Made by a program: the position numbers and the translations under genes. The notes beneath the pieces were generated by a model, which was given only the letters and a program-made list of their open reading frames with translations, was not told where the DNA came from and searched no databases. A stretch of DNA of 64,000 nt from a virus: the IMG/VR virus record IMGVR_UViG_3300037502_002960, positions 19,360 through 83,359 of that record. The stretch is one strand, 5' to 3'. Position 1 is the first letter of the stretch. The number at the start of each line of letters is the position of its first letter. This document shows positions 42,528 through 50,639 of this stretch, piece after piece.

Positions 42528-43004
42528 ATGGATTTTGAAACAATTAACCGTGAAGCTAGAAACTTTTTGATTGAAGAGTATAACTTGTATTTACCGTTCG
42601 ACGTAGAAATTAATGGAAGGCTAACAAGAACTTTTGGTAGGTTTGTTCACAGAGAAAGAGAGGCTCTAAAAGTTGAACTATCTAGACATTTTGTTGAAAA
42701 TAACAAAAGAGAAGCAGTTTTAGATGTTTTAAAGCATGAACTTATTCATTTTGCAATGTTTGTAAAAGGAAAACAGCACGAAGATGGAAGTAGAGATTTT
42801 GAAAGAGAATTAGAAAGACTTGGAGTAGTTAGCCAGAAAAATGTTCACAAATACGATTTTAAAGTTAAACCAAAAAACTATAATATTTACGGTTGTTCAA
42901 AGTGTAAAAAAACAATAAAAAGAATTAAAAAGTTAGATACAAATAAATGGATGTGCAGTTGTGGTGGTAATCTTATTCACAACGGAAAGACTAAGGAGGT
43001 TTAA
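42528..43004 (+). CDS. SprT-like zinc metallopeptidase-fold protein, 158 aa
   Basis: The ATG at 42528 follows AAGAGGTGATAAC; the longer frame overlaps the promoter. VLKHELIHFAMFVKGKQHEDGSRDF shows the HExxH-like site (HELIH) and a third His downstream, and the C-terminus has a zinc ribbon (GCSKCKKTIKR ... WMCSCGGNLIH). This is the SprT/Spartan layout. Host SprT-family proteins act on DNA-protein crosslinks; a phage form could clear blocks to replication. Confidence 0.85.
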   Translation: MDFETINREARNFLIEEYNLYLPFDVEINGRLTRTFGRFVHREREALKVELSRHFVENNKREAVLDVLKHELIHFAMFVKGKQHEDGSRDFERELERLGVVSQKNVHKYDFKVKPKNYNIYGCSKCKKTIKRIKKLDTNKWMCSCGGNLIHNGKTKEV

Positions 43005-43009
43005 TAGAA

Positions 43010-43453
43010 ATGATTAAGACAAAGTATTGGGAAATGAGACAAAAGGACTTGGGAAGATTTTGTGGTAACAGAAAACATTACTCACAAATGAGTGACTTTG
43101 AAACAAAAAAGATTGATAGAAAGTTGAAAAGGTTTGAGGATTGGGAAATCCTCAAACATGCCAAAGACAGATTAAAAGAAAAAAATATTGGGTGTAAATA
43201 TGACGATATTGTATCAACTATTTATAATTGTGATATAATTGAGTATAAGATTGACTATAATAAGTTTAAAGAGTGTTATGAAGAAAGAGTTGTTGTTAGG
43301 GGTCGTTCGTTGGTAAATGGTTCTTATAACCTAAACGTGGTGTTTAATATCACAACAGGAAGTGTAGTTACAGTTTGGGTGAATCATGTAAAAGATAATC
43401 ATAAGACATTAGATTTCAGCATCTACAATAAAAGAATGAGAGTTTTTGCATAA
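43010..43453 (+). CDS. unknown protein with BrnT/DUF4258-like pattern, 147 aa
   Basis: ATG after AAGGAGGTTTAATAGAA. The order HAKDRLKEKNI... CDIIEYK... RVVVRGRS... NVVFNITTGSVVTVWVN resembles small RNase-fold proteins of the BrnT/DUF4258 type. No partner antitoxin is obvious. By-eye similarity only. Confidence 0.5.
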   Translation: MIKTKYWEMRQKDLGRFCGNRKHYSQMSDFETKKIDRKLKRFEDWEILKHAKDRLKEKNIGCKYDDIVSTIYNCDIIEYKIDYNKFKECYEERVVVRGRSLVNGSYNLNVVFNITTGSVVTVWVNHVKDNHKTLDFSIYNKRMRVFA

Positions 43454-43471
43454 CTAAAAGGGGGATTTAAA

Positions 43472-44140
43472 TTGTTAGGTTTAAATGAGGTAGAGGCTTT
43501 ATTAGGAAAGATTGAAGGTCATATTGAGTCGATTAGTACAGATAAGTATTATCACACAAAGAATTTTAAGAGTGACACAGGGGATGAATATAATGTGGTA
43601 GTGTTTCATAATATTGATGCCTACACGGACTTTTTAGATGTGATAGAAGGTATCGTTGGTAACGATTTTGATTCACTGTTTGAGTATTTTGGTGAACACG
43701 TTTATGATTTAGACCTTGGTAATAAGAAAGAAGAGATGCAAGATTTGTTGTATGATATATTTGGTAATGCATATATCAAAGAAGATTTAATCGAGTGCGA
43801 TTCATGCGGTTCTGTATACTCACCATTCGGTGCAGGTATTAAAATCAATGATAAGAGCCTATGCCTATCTTGTGTAGCCCCAGAGGACAAAAAAGAGCTA
43901 CTAGAAACATTCGTTAATAACTATAAAAATGTTAATACCTATTTCACAGATGAAGAGTTGGTTGAGCTTGGTTTTGTAAAGGTTAGTAACGTAGATTTTG
44001 TTTATCGTGGTGTTGATTTTGACGTAGACCCAGAAGAGGTTTTAAAGGTTATTAATCAAAAATATGACAAGGTTATTTTTTCATTAGAATACTATGAAGA
44101 AGGTCATGTTGAGTATAGTGTGTGGGCGAAAGTGGATTAA
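43472..44140 (+). CDS. unknown protein with zinc knuckle, 222 aa
   Basis: TTG start after AAGGGGGATTTAAA. Acidic protein with ECDSCGSVYSPFGAGIKIND and CLSCVAPED in the middle, a CxxC...CxxC zinc site. No family recognised. Last gene before the motif copy at 44.18 kb. Confidence 0.6.
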   Translation: MLGLNEVEALLGKIEGHIESISTDKYYHTKNFKSDTGDEYNVVVFHNIDAYTDFLDVIEGIVGNDFDSLFEYFGEHVYDLDLGNKKEEMQDLLYDIFGNAYIKEDLIECDSCGSVYSPFGAGIKINDKSLCLSCVAPEDKKELLETFVNNYKNVNTYFTDEELVELGFVKVSNVDFVYRGVDFDVDPEEVLKVINQKYDKVIFSLEYYEEGHVEYSVWAKVD

Positions 44141-44175
44141 ACAAAAATAGTCTATACTGTATTTGGTTTTCATAT

Positions 44176-44214
44176 ACTGTATAACAGAAACGGTCAAATA
44201 TTACGGGCAAAAAT
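44176..44214 (+). repeat. AACAGAAACG...ATTACGGG motif, copy 3
   Basis: ACTGTATAACAGAAACGG, then CAAATATTACGGGC. Lies in the leader of the next gene, 65 bp before its start; matches copies near 34.0, 34.1 and 48.7 kb. Confidence 0.6.
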
Positions 44215-44279
44215 AGGAAAAATTTTAAAAATTTTTAAGAAAAATATTTATAAAAGTGAAAAACAAGGGGGAAAACGCA

Positions 44280-45008
44280 GTGAAAACACGAAAAAAGCGT
44301 GATAAAAACAGACTTTTAACAACATTGGCGGTCTTGTTTTTTAGTGGTCTAGTTATTTCGATAATTGGATATGCAGTTGTTAACAATTTAGATTCATATA
44401 AAACTGAAAGTTATATTGAAAAAAGGTTTGAACAGTTAGAATTGGCATACAAAGACTCTAAAAAAGATGATTTATCAAAAGAGGTTTTTGAAGATGATTA
44501 TAAGCAAACAGTAGACGAGGTATTAGATGAAAACTTGGATGATGGCGTTGTACAGGTTGAAAATGTTCAAGTAATCAACAACGAGCTTTTTAGATATGAT
44601 TTATCAGATAAAGAAGTTGAGTTTATCAAAGTGTATCAAAACTTTAACAAAAAATTTGTAGACAATTATATTGATATATCAGACGGGGTACAAAGTTTAT
44701 ATAAAGATACAACTTTATTGAAATCTCAAGATTGGAAAGATGATATTGAAGATTCTTTAGATGATGTTGAGATACTTATAGAATTATTGCAAGAGACTGT
44801 AGATGGAAAAAAGTTTCCAGAGAAGTTTGAAAAAAATTTAATAGACCTGCACACAGTTTATGCAAAAACATTGAGTGACACAAAGTCCATGGTTGACAAC
44901 TATCTTAATGGTGAATCAGAAGCTGGCATGAACTTTGCCCAAAAGATTGAAGATGATATAGAGGTGTTTAGGTACATTGAAAAAGAAGGTGTAAAGTTAT
45001 ATAAATAG
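44280..45008 (+). CDS. membrane-anchored unknown protein, 242 aa
   Basis: The GTG at 44280 follows AAGGGGGAAAACGCA. Basic N-terminus, one membrane segment (LLTTLAVLFFSGLVISIIGY, residues about 11-31), then an acidic, helical domain that would lie outside the cell. Helical outside domain and anchor suggest a superinfection-exclusion or envelope protein; no direct motif. No consensus promoter precedes it. Confidence 0.65.
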   Translation: MKTRKKRDKNRLLTTLAVLFFSGLVISIIGYAVVNNLDSYKTESYIEKRFEQLELAYKDSKKDDLSKEVFEDDYKQTVDEVLDENLDDGVVQVENVQVINNELFRYDLSDKEVEFIKVYQNFNKKFVDNYIDISDGVQSLYKDTTLLKSQDWKDDIEDSLDDVEILIELLQETVDGKKFPEKFEKNLIDLHTVYAKTLSDTKSMVDNYLNGESEAGMNFAQKIEDDIEVFRYIEKEGVKLYK

Positions 45009-45336
45009 CATAAAAAATTGCTATATTCAATAGTTTTATTAAAAAAACATTAAAAAGTAAACAAAAATGTTTACAGAATGTACACAAAGCATTATAATAA
45101 AAATAAGTTATCTTGTATATGAGATAAGAAAGGTATGTATTCTTATGATAAATAAGATTTATAAGAAGATTGAACACACTTAATTATAAGGGTTTAACTA
45201 TAATATTAAAATCATATAAAAAACCCCCCTTATTATTAAGTTTTATATAAAAATAAAAAATAAAAAGATAAAACACGAATATTATTATTGATAAATGGAT
45301 ATAATAATAGTAAGAAAACATTAAGGGGAGATAAAC
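45009..45336. other. intergenic region before the repressor-like gene
   Basis: No gene. It holds an AAGGGTTT/AAACCCCCCTT imperfect inverted repeat (45189-45238) and a TATAAT at 45300-45305 without a good -35 box, unlike nearly all other promoters here. The following gene may therefore be expressed under special control. Confidence 0.45.
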
Positions 45337-46350
45337 ATGATTAAACTAAAAGGGATGCAAATGTATAACCATTCTGTAAAAGAAGAGTTTTTGTCTAACA
45401 TTAAAGAAGACACCAGACCTTCATATGAAAGAATTTTTAAAATGACAGCAGGAACAGAGGAAGTTTTAGGCAAAGACGTAAGCGAATTTAATTTAAATGA
45501 AATCGAAAAATTATTAGTAAGCTTCAAATCAAAATCGAAAAATACTATTGAAGCATATGGTAGAATCATTTCGAGTTATTTAAACTGGTCTGAAAAAACA
45601 AAACGGATTCAAAAAAACGTTATGGAAGAATTAAAAACAAATGACTTTGAAAAATTCGTTGTAAAAAGCTTTAACTATTACACAGAAAGAGAAATAAGAC
45701 TTGTTGAAGATTTTTGTAACAATTATCAAGACGCAGTTATAATCAGATTATTGTTTCTTGGTGTAGGTGGTAAAAAGCTTAGTGAAATTAGAAACTTAAA
45801 AATTGATGATGTTGATTTTAAAAACAAAAGAGCTTTAGTTAAGAATTCGTTAAAAGAAGATGAAAATGGGAATCCATTAAAGTTTACTGAAAGAATGGTT
45901 GAACTAGACGATAGAGCATTAGATTTTATTGAAAAGGCTAATCAAGAAAAAATTTACCTAAAGAAAAACGGGGATATGGATTTTCACAACAATATTAGAC
46001 CGTATACGGATTTAATTAAAAATGGATATGTGCTAAAACAATCTCTAACTAGAAACAAAGATACTAAATCGGTCGTGGACAAGTTTGTTTTGTATAGAAG
46101 ATTATCAACAGTTGCTGAGCTTTTTGGCATTAAAGATTTTAGCTCAAAAAAGATACAGCAAAGTGGTATGTTAAATTTTGCCAAAGATGTTGTTGGTGAT
46201 GAGGTCACTGTAATAGATTTGAAAATAATCGGGGATAAATTTAATATTAATTCTTATCATAATCTAAAAGGGTTTATTACAAAAGAAAACATTGAAAGAT
46301 ATAAAAACAAAAATAGAGGTGAGAAAAATGAGAACAGTTTCTTTACATGA
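45337..46350 (+). CDS. tyrosine-recombinase-fold protein without catalytic residues; possible master repressor, 337 aa
   Basis: ATG after AAGGGGAGATAAAC. An N-terminal SAM-like domain (residues 15-85) and a C-terminal domain with the recombinase layout, GVGGKKLSEIRNLKIDDVDF, where the catalytic Arg is Lys. The box II HxxR is replaced by FSSKKIQQ, and no Tyr nucleophile is in place. Such degenerate recombinases act as DNA-binding repressors in SPbeta-like phages (MrpR/YopR). A small HTH gene overlaps its end. Repressor role is inference. Confidence 0.65.
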   Translation: MIKLKGMQMYNHSVKEEFLSNIKEDTRPSYERIFKMTAGTEEVLGKDVSEFNLNEIEKLLVSFKSKSKNTIEAYGRIISSYLNWSEKTKRIQKNVMEELKTNDFEKFVVKSFNYYTEREIRLVEDFCNNYQDAVIIRLLFLGVGGKKLSEIRNLKIDDVDFKNKRALVKNSLKEDENGNPLKFTERMVELDDRALDFIEKANQEKIYLKKNGDMDFHNNIRPYTDLIKNGYVLKQSLTRNKDTKSVVDKFVLYRRLSTVAELFGIKDFSSKKIQQSGMLNFAKDVVGDEVTVIDLKIIGDKFNINSYHNLKGFITKENIERYKNKNRGEKNENSFFT

Positions 46351-46642
46351 AACAGATATTATTTTAGATAGAAAGAAGCTAAATAAAATACTGGAATATA
46401 AAGGCATGACAAACAAGGATTTGTATTTTAAAGTTACTGATAAATTTGGTCTAGACCTAACTTACAAAGGGTTCATGAGCCTTATCAACAACAAGTCATC
46501 TTGGCGACTCCTTTATGCCTACGCAATTGTAAAGTCATTAGACAAAAATTTTGATGATATTTATACCATTATTAAAGTTGACCTTGATAAAAAGATTGAA
46601 GAAAAAAGAGAGTGGAGACAAAAATACGAAAAGCAAAAATAA
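46328..46642 (+). CDS. small HTH (Xre-like) protein, 104 aa
   Basis: The ATG at 46328 follows AGAGGTGAGAAAA and overlaps the previous gene by 23 bp. Residues 20-75 (LNKILEYKGMTNKDLYFKVTDKFGLDLTYKGFMSLINNK) show an Xre/Cro-like HTH with degenerate spacing. Coupling to the recombinase-fold gene suggests a joint regulatory switch. Confidence 0.6.
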   Translation: MRTVSLHETDIILDRKKLNKILEYKGMTNKDLYFKVTDKFGLDLTYKGFMSLINNKSSWRLLYAYAIVKSLDKNFDDIYTIIKVDLDKKIEEKREWRQKYEKQK

Positions 46643-46661
46643 AAACTTTTTGCTTTTCGTA
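46625..46661. terminator. 15-bp hairpin over the gene end
   Basis: TACGAAAAGCAAAAA/TTTTTGCTTTTCGTA with a seven-base loop; it contains the stop codon of the HTH gene, and its end touches the next TTGACA. T-rich arms make it a plausible bidirectional terminator. Confidence 0.65.
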
Positions 46662-46690
46662 TTGACAACATCTGTTTATCATGGTATAAT
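46662..46690 (+). promoter_or_regulatory. sigma-A promoter
   Basis: TTGACA, 17 bp, TATAAT. Confidence 0.85.
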
Positions 46691-46719
46691 TTAATTATAA
46701 CTTAAGAAAGGGTGTTTGC

Positions 46720-47106
46720 ATGTACATTGAGGATTTGTTTGAGTCAGAGAAAATGATAAACATGTGCAAAATGGTTTTATCCGATTCAGAATCTATTAAA
46801 CTATTTTACAACGATTACTACTCACCAGAAAATGGTAACCCAGCTTTTGACCTATTAAGATACAGAGAAGACTTATTAAAAGAAAAACACAACAACCTAG
46901 AGGCAGAGGAGTTTTACATAGCTGAAACAAAGCTTGGTTTAAAATGTGCCACAGAATTATTATTCTCTTATCCTTTCTCTAATTCTGAACAAGCTTTGTT
47001 TAATATTTGTTTGAAAAAGGGTTTAAATTCAGAATTCATTTTTAATTCTTTTATTGAAGATTTTAAATGTAACATTATCAAAAAAATAGTTCTAAGTTTT
47101 ACTTGA
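46720..47106 (+). CDS. unknown helical protein, 128 aa
   Basis: ATG after AAGAAAGGGTGTTTGC. All-helical acidic protein (MYIEDLFESEKMINMCKMVL). No motif recognised. Its stop overlaps the next promoter. Confidence 0.6.
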   Translation: MYIEDLFESEKMINMCKMVLSDSESIKLFYNDYYSPENGNPAFDLLRYREDLLKEKHNNLEAEEFYIAETKLGLKCATELLFSYPFSNSEQALFNICLKKGLNSEFIFNSFIEDFKCNIIKKIVLSFT

Positions 47107-47131
47107 CAAAAGCATTATTATATGATATAAT
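47103..47131 (+). promoter_or_regulatory. sigma-A promoter of the SSB/Sak4 unit
   Basis: TTGACA, 17 bp, TATAAT. The 88-nt leader that follows can fold a hairpin (AAAGGA-AAGAAA with TTTCTT-TCCTTT). Confidence 0.85.
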
Positions 47132-47218
47132 TAATCTTGTTGCTAAAAGGAGAAGAAAAATCTTTCTTATCCTTTACCTATAAAAAGCAAAAATAATAAC
47201 ATTAGGAGGTTTTGCTGA

Positions 47219-48340
47219 ATGGCAGAATTGAAAGAAACAAAAGGTAAATTTAAGGTTGTAGGTAAAGTGTCACGTATTGACCGTGACGGAGCATTTAAAG
47301 AAAGTATTATGGATAATCAGAATAACAAAAATCACGGTAGAACTTATCGTGCCTTACGTTTTGGAGTTAAGACGTCAGATACAAATGAAATTTTTGTTGG
47401 ATGTTTTGACTATGAACCAGAGGAAGTTTTTATGTGGAATAGTGAGATGAAAAAAGCTGACCCTTCATACAAAGGGACACGGGTTCCACTTGGTGATTGG
47501 GAAATGAACAAAAGCAAGTACAAAGAAGACGGATACGCTGTTTTACAATCACGTATTGGTCTAGATTGGAAAGACGATGGAAAGCTTGATACAGAAGGTT
47601 TACCACGCTATATCACAAGCAAGTTGTTATATGATAATCTTAACAATGGTGACCCAGTTGCTGTAGAAGGTACTGTACGATACAGTGAATACCAGAATCA
47701 ACAAGGTCAAACAGTGAAAAGGAAAGATTATACAATTGAGAAAGTATTCCGATTAAAGAAATTAGATTTTGATTCAGAAGACTTCAATGAAGTATCTTAC
47801 TTTGAGCAAGAAGTTGTTTATGTTGATGTAGACATTGATAAGAAAGAGAAGAAAGCTTACTTAACAGGTCGTGTCATTGACTACTTTAAAAACTTTGTTG
47901 ATATGGATTTTGTGGTCAACTTTGGTACAGAAGATGGTGGTAATGACCCAGATATGGTTAAACTAGCTGAAGCGTTAGCCAAAAAAGTTAAATTTGGTGA
48001 TGTAATTAATGTTTACGGTAATGCTGTTAATAAGATGATTGTTACTGAAGAAGAAGATGATGAAGTTGATGAAGCAGATGAACTAATCAAAAGCCTTGGT
48101 GGTAAGTCTAAGCCTAAACATGCCCAAGGATATGTTGCCAGAACTTATATCACAGAGATGGAAATTGAAGGTATTGACGCTTGGGATGAAAAAGTTTATT
48201 CAGAAGATGATTTCATTAAAAAAGAAACTATTGAAAATTCTAAGTCTGGATTAGGCGGTAAAAAGAAAGCTGACCCATTCGCTAACTTAGATGATGATGA
48301 TGGAATTGAAGACGTTAGTGATGACGAGTTGCCATTCTGA
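47219..48340 (+). CDS. single-stranded DNA-binding protein, 373 aa
   Basis: ATG after TTAGGAGGTTTTGCTGA. A beta-rich N-terminal half (FKVVGKVSRI ... VAVEGTVRY ... KVFRLKKLDF) looks like an OB fold. The C-terminus is a classical SSB tip: acidic residues ending DDELPF. It lies before the Sak4 gene, and SSB tips recruit such recombinases. Length is about twice a bacterial SSB, suggesting two OB-like parts. Confidence 0.75.
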   Translation: MAELKETKGKFKVVGKVSRIDRDGAFKESIMDNQNNKNHGRTYRALRFGVKTSDTNEIFVGCFDYEPEEVFMWNSEMKKADPSYKGTRVPLGDWEMNKSKYKEDGYAVLQSRIGLDWKDDGKLDTEGLPRYITSKLLYDNLNNGDPVAVEGTVRYSEYQNQQGQTVKRKDYTIEKVFRLKKLDFDSEDFNEVSYFEQEVVYVDVDIDKKEKKAYLTGRVIDYFKNFVDMDFVVNFGTEDGGNDPDMVKLAEALAKKVKFGDVINVYGNAVNKMIVTEEEDDEVDEADELIKSLGGKSKPKHAQGYVARTYITEMEIEGIDAWDEKVYSEDDFIKKETIENSKSGLGGKKKADPFANLDDDDGIEDVSDDELPF

Positions 48341-48421
48341 TGCAGTACATAATTAAATAAGATATTTTTAACACCATAAAAACAGTAAAAACATAGGTGT
48401 AAAATAAAATTAGGAAAACAC

Positions 48422-48439
48422 CCCTTTTGAATAAAAGGG
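48422..48439 (+). promoter_or_regulatory. hairpin covering the Sak4 ribosome site
   Basis: CCCTTTT/AAAAGGG with loop GAAT hides AAAAGGGAG, the ribosome site of the gene starting at 48451. Translation may be limited until the stem melts or SSB translation changes the fold. Confidence 0.5.
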
Positions 48440-48450
48440 AGAAATTAAAT

Positions 48451-48525
48451 ATGGGATTATTAGACAAAATTAAGCCACACAAAGTAGTAGCAGATGCATT
48501 TAATTACAAGTACGTTATCGCTGGT
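48451..48525 (+). CDS. Sak4-type ATPase, exon 1 (25 aa)
   Basis: ATG after GGGAGAAATTAAAT. Encodes MGLLDKIKPHKVVADAF and ends IAG at the U before the intron. In the unspliced message the frame reads one more codon and stops at TAG, so no working ATPase is made without splicing. Confidence 0.8.
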
Positions 48526-48913
48526 AAATAGTTTGCCACATTATGTAGCGATGCATAATTGCAAACCCCTCTATAAAACGGGAAACCCTAAGTCTTAAAG
48601 ATATGGCGACCCGAACCGAAGTTGTAATTTAAAAGTTACAACAGGTGCAACGAGTAGAAATTGAAACTAAATCTATCATTTAACCTATAAACAAAAAGAG
48701 TTTTCTATATTCTGTATAACAGAAACCACTAATTATTACGGGTGATTTTAGGATTAGAATAAAATATTTCCAAGAGAGAGGGGCATCTCACTGAGATGAA
48801 AAGGTACTCTGAACTAAAACAGAATCGACTGTTTGTATCTTATATTCCCGGTATAAGAGATGAGGGAAACCTCTAGAATTATCGGATAAAGAGCCGATGA
48901 GGTAACAAAATTG
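48526..48913 (+). other. group I intron in the Sak4 gene (388 nt)
   Basis: Splicing GGT^AAATAG to ATTG^AGACCA restores GRPKAGKTS, a canonical Walker A, with U before and G at the end of the intron. Core: GAGTA (in CAACGAGTAGAAA) pairs with TACTC (in AAAGGTACTCTGAAC) as P7; ACGGGAAACCC lies upstream as P4-like. GCCA can pair with exon TGGT as a short P1. A 42-bp ATTACGGG motif is inserted in a peripheral loop. No endonuclease frame inside. Confidence 0.85.
48711..48752 (+). repeat. AACAGAAACC...ATTACGGG motif, copy 4 (inside the intron)
   Basis: TTCTGTATAACAGAAACC, then ACTAATTATTACGGGTGATT. TTCTGT/ACAGAA makes a small hairpin. It is the most complete of the four copies. Confidence 0.65.
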
Positions 48914-49873
48914 AGACCAAAAGCGGGAAAAACAAGTTTAGTATATGGTATTGTAAAAGAAAAATATGACGAAGATTTATCTAAGTTACTCCTTATCGCC
49001 TTCGAGAAAGGTTACAACGCTCTTGATGGAATCTATGCGAATGACATTGATGAATGGAGAGACTTCCAAGAGTTAGTTGATGAGCTTGTAGAAAGTAAAG
49101 ACGATGTTCCATTCAAAGCTTTAGCCCTAGATACAGTTGATGTTATGGGTAAAATGGCTACAGATTACATTCTAAAGACTCAATCACGAAAAGACGGCAA
49201 GCGTTATACAGCAATTAATGATTTGGCTTATGGTAAAGGTTATGAGTTGCTTGAGCGTGAAATGTCTGAACAGATTACAAAGCTAGATAAAGCAGGATAT
49301 TCTTTATTCTTCCTTACGCATGATAAAGACCGACAGTTTGAAACACGTGAGGGATTAAAATATGATAAAACAACACTATCGCTTGGTGGTCGTGTACGTG
49401 ATTTAGTCCTTAATATGGTAGACTTTATTGTGTTTATTGAGTTAAGCAAAGAACTTGTTAAAGGTGTTGCTGAAGACCGACGCTATATTTATTTCCGTGG
49501 TGATAGTGGTCTAGAGGCTGGTAGTCGATTTAAGCATGTGCCCAATCGAATCGAATACTCTTACAAAGGTTTTGTTGATACAGTAGAAGAAGCCATTCTT
49601 GCAGAGTATGGCGGAGACAAAAAAGCTGTAGAAAAAGCTAAGAAAGAACAAAACAAGGAAAAAGAAGAGAAGGCAAAAGAGTTTGTTGAAACCACTAAGA
49701 TTACTGCCGAAGAATTACAAACAAGTATTATTGATTTGGTAAAAGGTTTTGAAGCAGATAAGCGTAAAGATGCAATTGCTATGCTAAAATCTGAGCTTGG
49801 TAGCGCAGACCCACGAGAATCAGAAGATACTGACGCTTTAGGCAAAGTTTTAGAAGATTTGAAAAAAATGTAA
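48914..49873 (+). CDS. Sak4-type ATPase, exon 2 (319 aa)
   Basis: Continues PKAGKTSLVYGIVKEKY after splicing. A RecA-like core follows: ALALDTVDVMGK (Walker B-like), FLTHDKDRQFE (sensor-type loop) and IVFIELSKELV. The C-terminal 100 residues are Lys/Glu-rich and helical. Sak4 proteins are single-strand annealing/RecA-like recombinases usually beside SSB genes, as here. Total spliced length is 344 residues. Confidence 0.85.
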   Translation, partial: RPKAGKTSLVYGIVKEKYDEDLSKLLLIAFEKGYNALDGIYANDIDEWRDFQELVDELVESKDDVPFKALALDTVDVMGKMATDYILKTQSRKDGKRYTAINDLAYGKGYELLEREMSEQITKLDKAGYSLFFLTHDKDRQFETREGLKYDKTTLSLGGRVRDLVLNMVDFIVFIELSKELVKGVAEDRRYIYFRGDSGLEAGSRFKHVPNRIEYSYKGFVDTVEEAILAEYGGDKKAVEKAKKEQNKEKEEKAKEFVETTKITAEELQTSIIDLVKGFEADKRKDAIAMLKSELGSADPRESEDTDALGKVLEDLKKM

Positions 49874-49895
49874 TAAAATAAGGATTTTATCGAGT

Positions 49896-49935
49896 AAAAA
49901 GTACCCCCATAACTATGCTTATGGGGACACTTTTT
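49896..49935 (+). terminator. rho-independent terminator
   Basis: CCCCATAA/TTATGGGG with loop CTATGC, flanked by AAAAGTA and CACTTTTT, giving a strong stem and U-run after the Sak4 gene. Confidence 0.85.
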
Positions 49936-49966
49936 CTCTAAAAATCCACTAAATTGGAGTGATTTT

Positions 49967-50629
49967 TTGAGTTATAATAAAAAAGACAAATTATTGCTTA
50001 TTACTATGGCGATAATCTTTGTTCTTTCACTTTCCTTCACTTTTTATAGAATTAACCAATCGACAGAAAAGGTTTTGGAATTTGAAAACGAAAACGAAAT
50101 CCTAAAAGAGAATGCGATTCTAAAAGAGGTTGAAATTTCTAATTTGATTTCAGAAAATGAATCGTTAAAAGAATCTGTAAAACAAAAAGATGATGAAATT
50201 TTTGAATTGAACCAGAGCCTAGAAAAATCTCAATCGGAAATCGACACACTCAAAAAAGAGGTAAAAAATTTAAAAAAGATTAAATCCTCAACGGTAAAAT
50301 CAAGCTCTAGCGCAAAGGGAAAAGAGATTAAGGTTTCAGCAACAGCCTATACAGCGACATGTGATGGTTGTAGCGGTATTACATACACTGGTCATGATGT
50401 GAGAAATACAATTTATAAAAACGGTAACAGAATCATTGCCGTTGACCCTAGTGTAATTCCGCTTGGGAGTAAAGTAAAAGTTGAAACAGATAATGGATTG
50501 AGTTTTGTGGCTACTGCCCAAGACATTGGTGGTGCTATAAAGGGTAGAAAAATTGATATCTTAGTTGCAACTAAATCTAGAGCGTATGAAATCGGTAGGG
50601 TTGGGGCTACTGTTAAAATATTAGAATAA
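49967..50629 (+). CDS. membrane-anchored 3D-domain (cell-wall lytic) protein, 220 aa
   Basis: TTG start after TTGGAGTGATTTT. One membrane segment (LLLITMAIIFVLSLSFTFY, residues 8-27), a coiled coil (residues 35-105, ESLKESVKQKDDEIFELNQS), then a 3D domain: ATAYTATCDGCSG, IIAVDPSVIPLGSKV and AQDIGGAIKGRKIDILV with the three Asp residues. 3D domains belong to the MltA/RlpA barrel group and occur in autolysins such as YocH. It could act at the cell wall, in lysis or entry. Confidence 0.85.
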   Translation: MSYNKKDKLLLITMAIIFVLSLSFTFYRINQSTEKVLEFENENEILKENAILKEVEISNLISENESLKESVKQKDDEIFELNQSLEKSQSEIDTLKKEVKNLKKIKSSTVKSSSSAKGKEIKVSATAYTATCDGCSGITYTGHDVRNTIYKNGNRIIAVDPSVIPLGSKVKVETDNGLSFVATAQDIGGAIKGRKIDILVATKSRAYEIGRVGATVKILE

Positions 50630-50639
50630 GGGGTGTCAG

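Noticed and set aside
44968-45177. Minus-strand 69-codon open frame
   Set aside because: AT-rich shadow without ribosome site, opposite a real gene end and intergenic DNA.
49561-49845. Minus-strand Ser-rich open frame opposite Sak4
   Set aside because: Composition is that of an antisense shadow of a Lys/Glu/Ala-rich coding strand.
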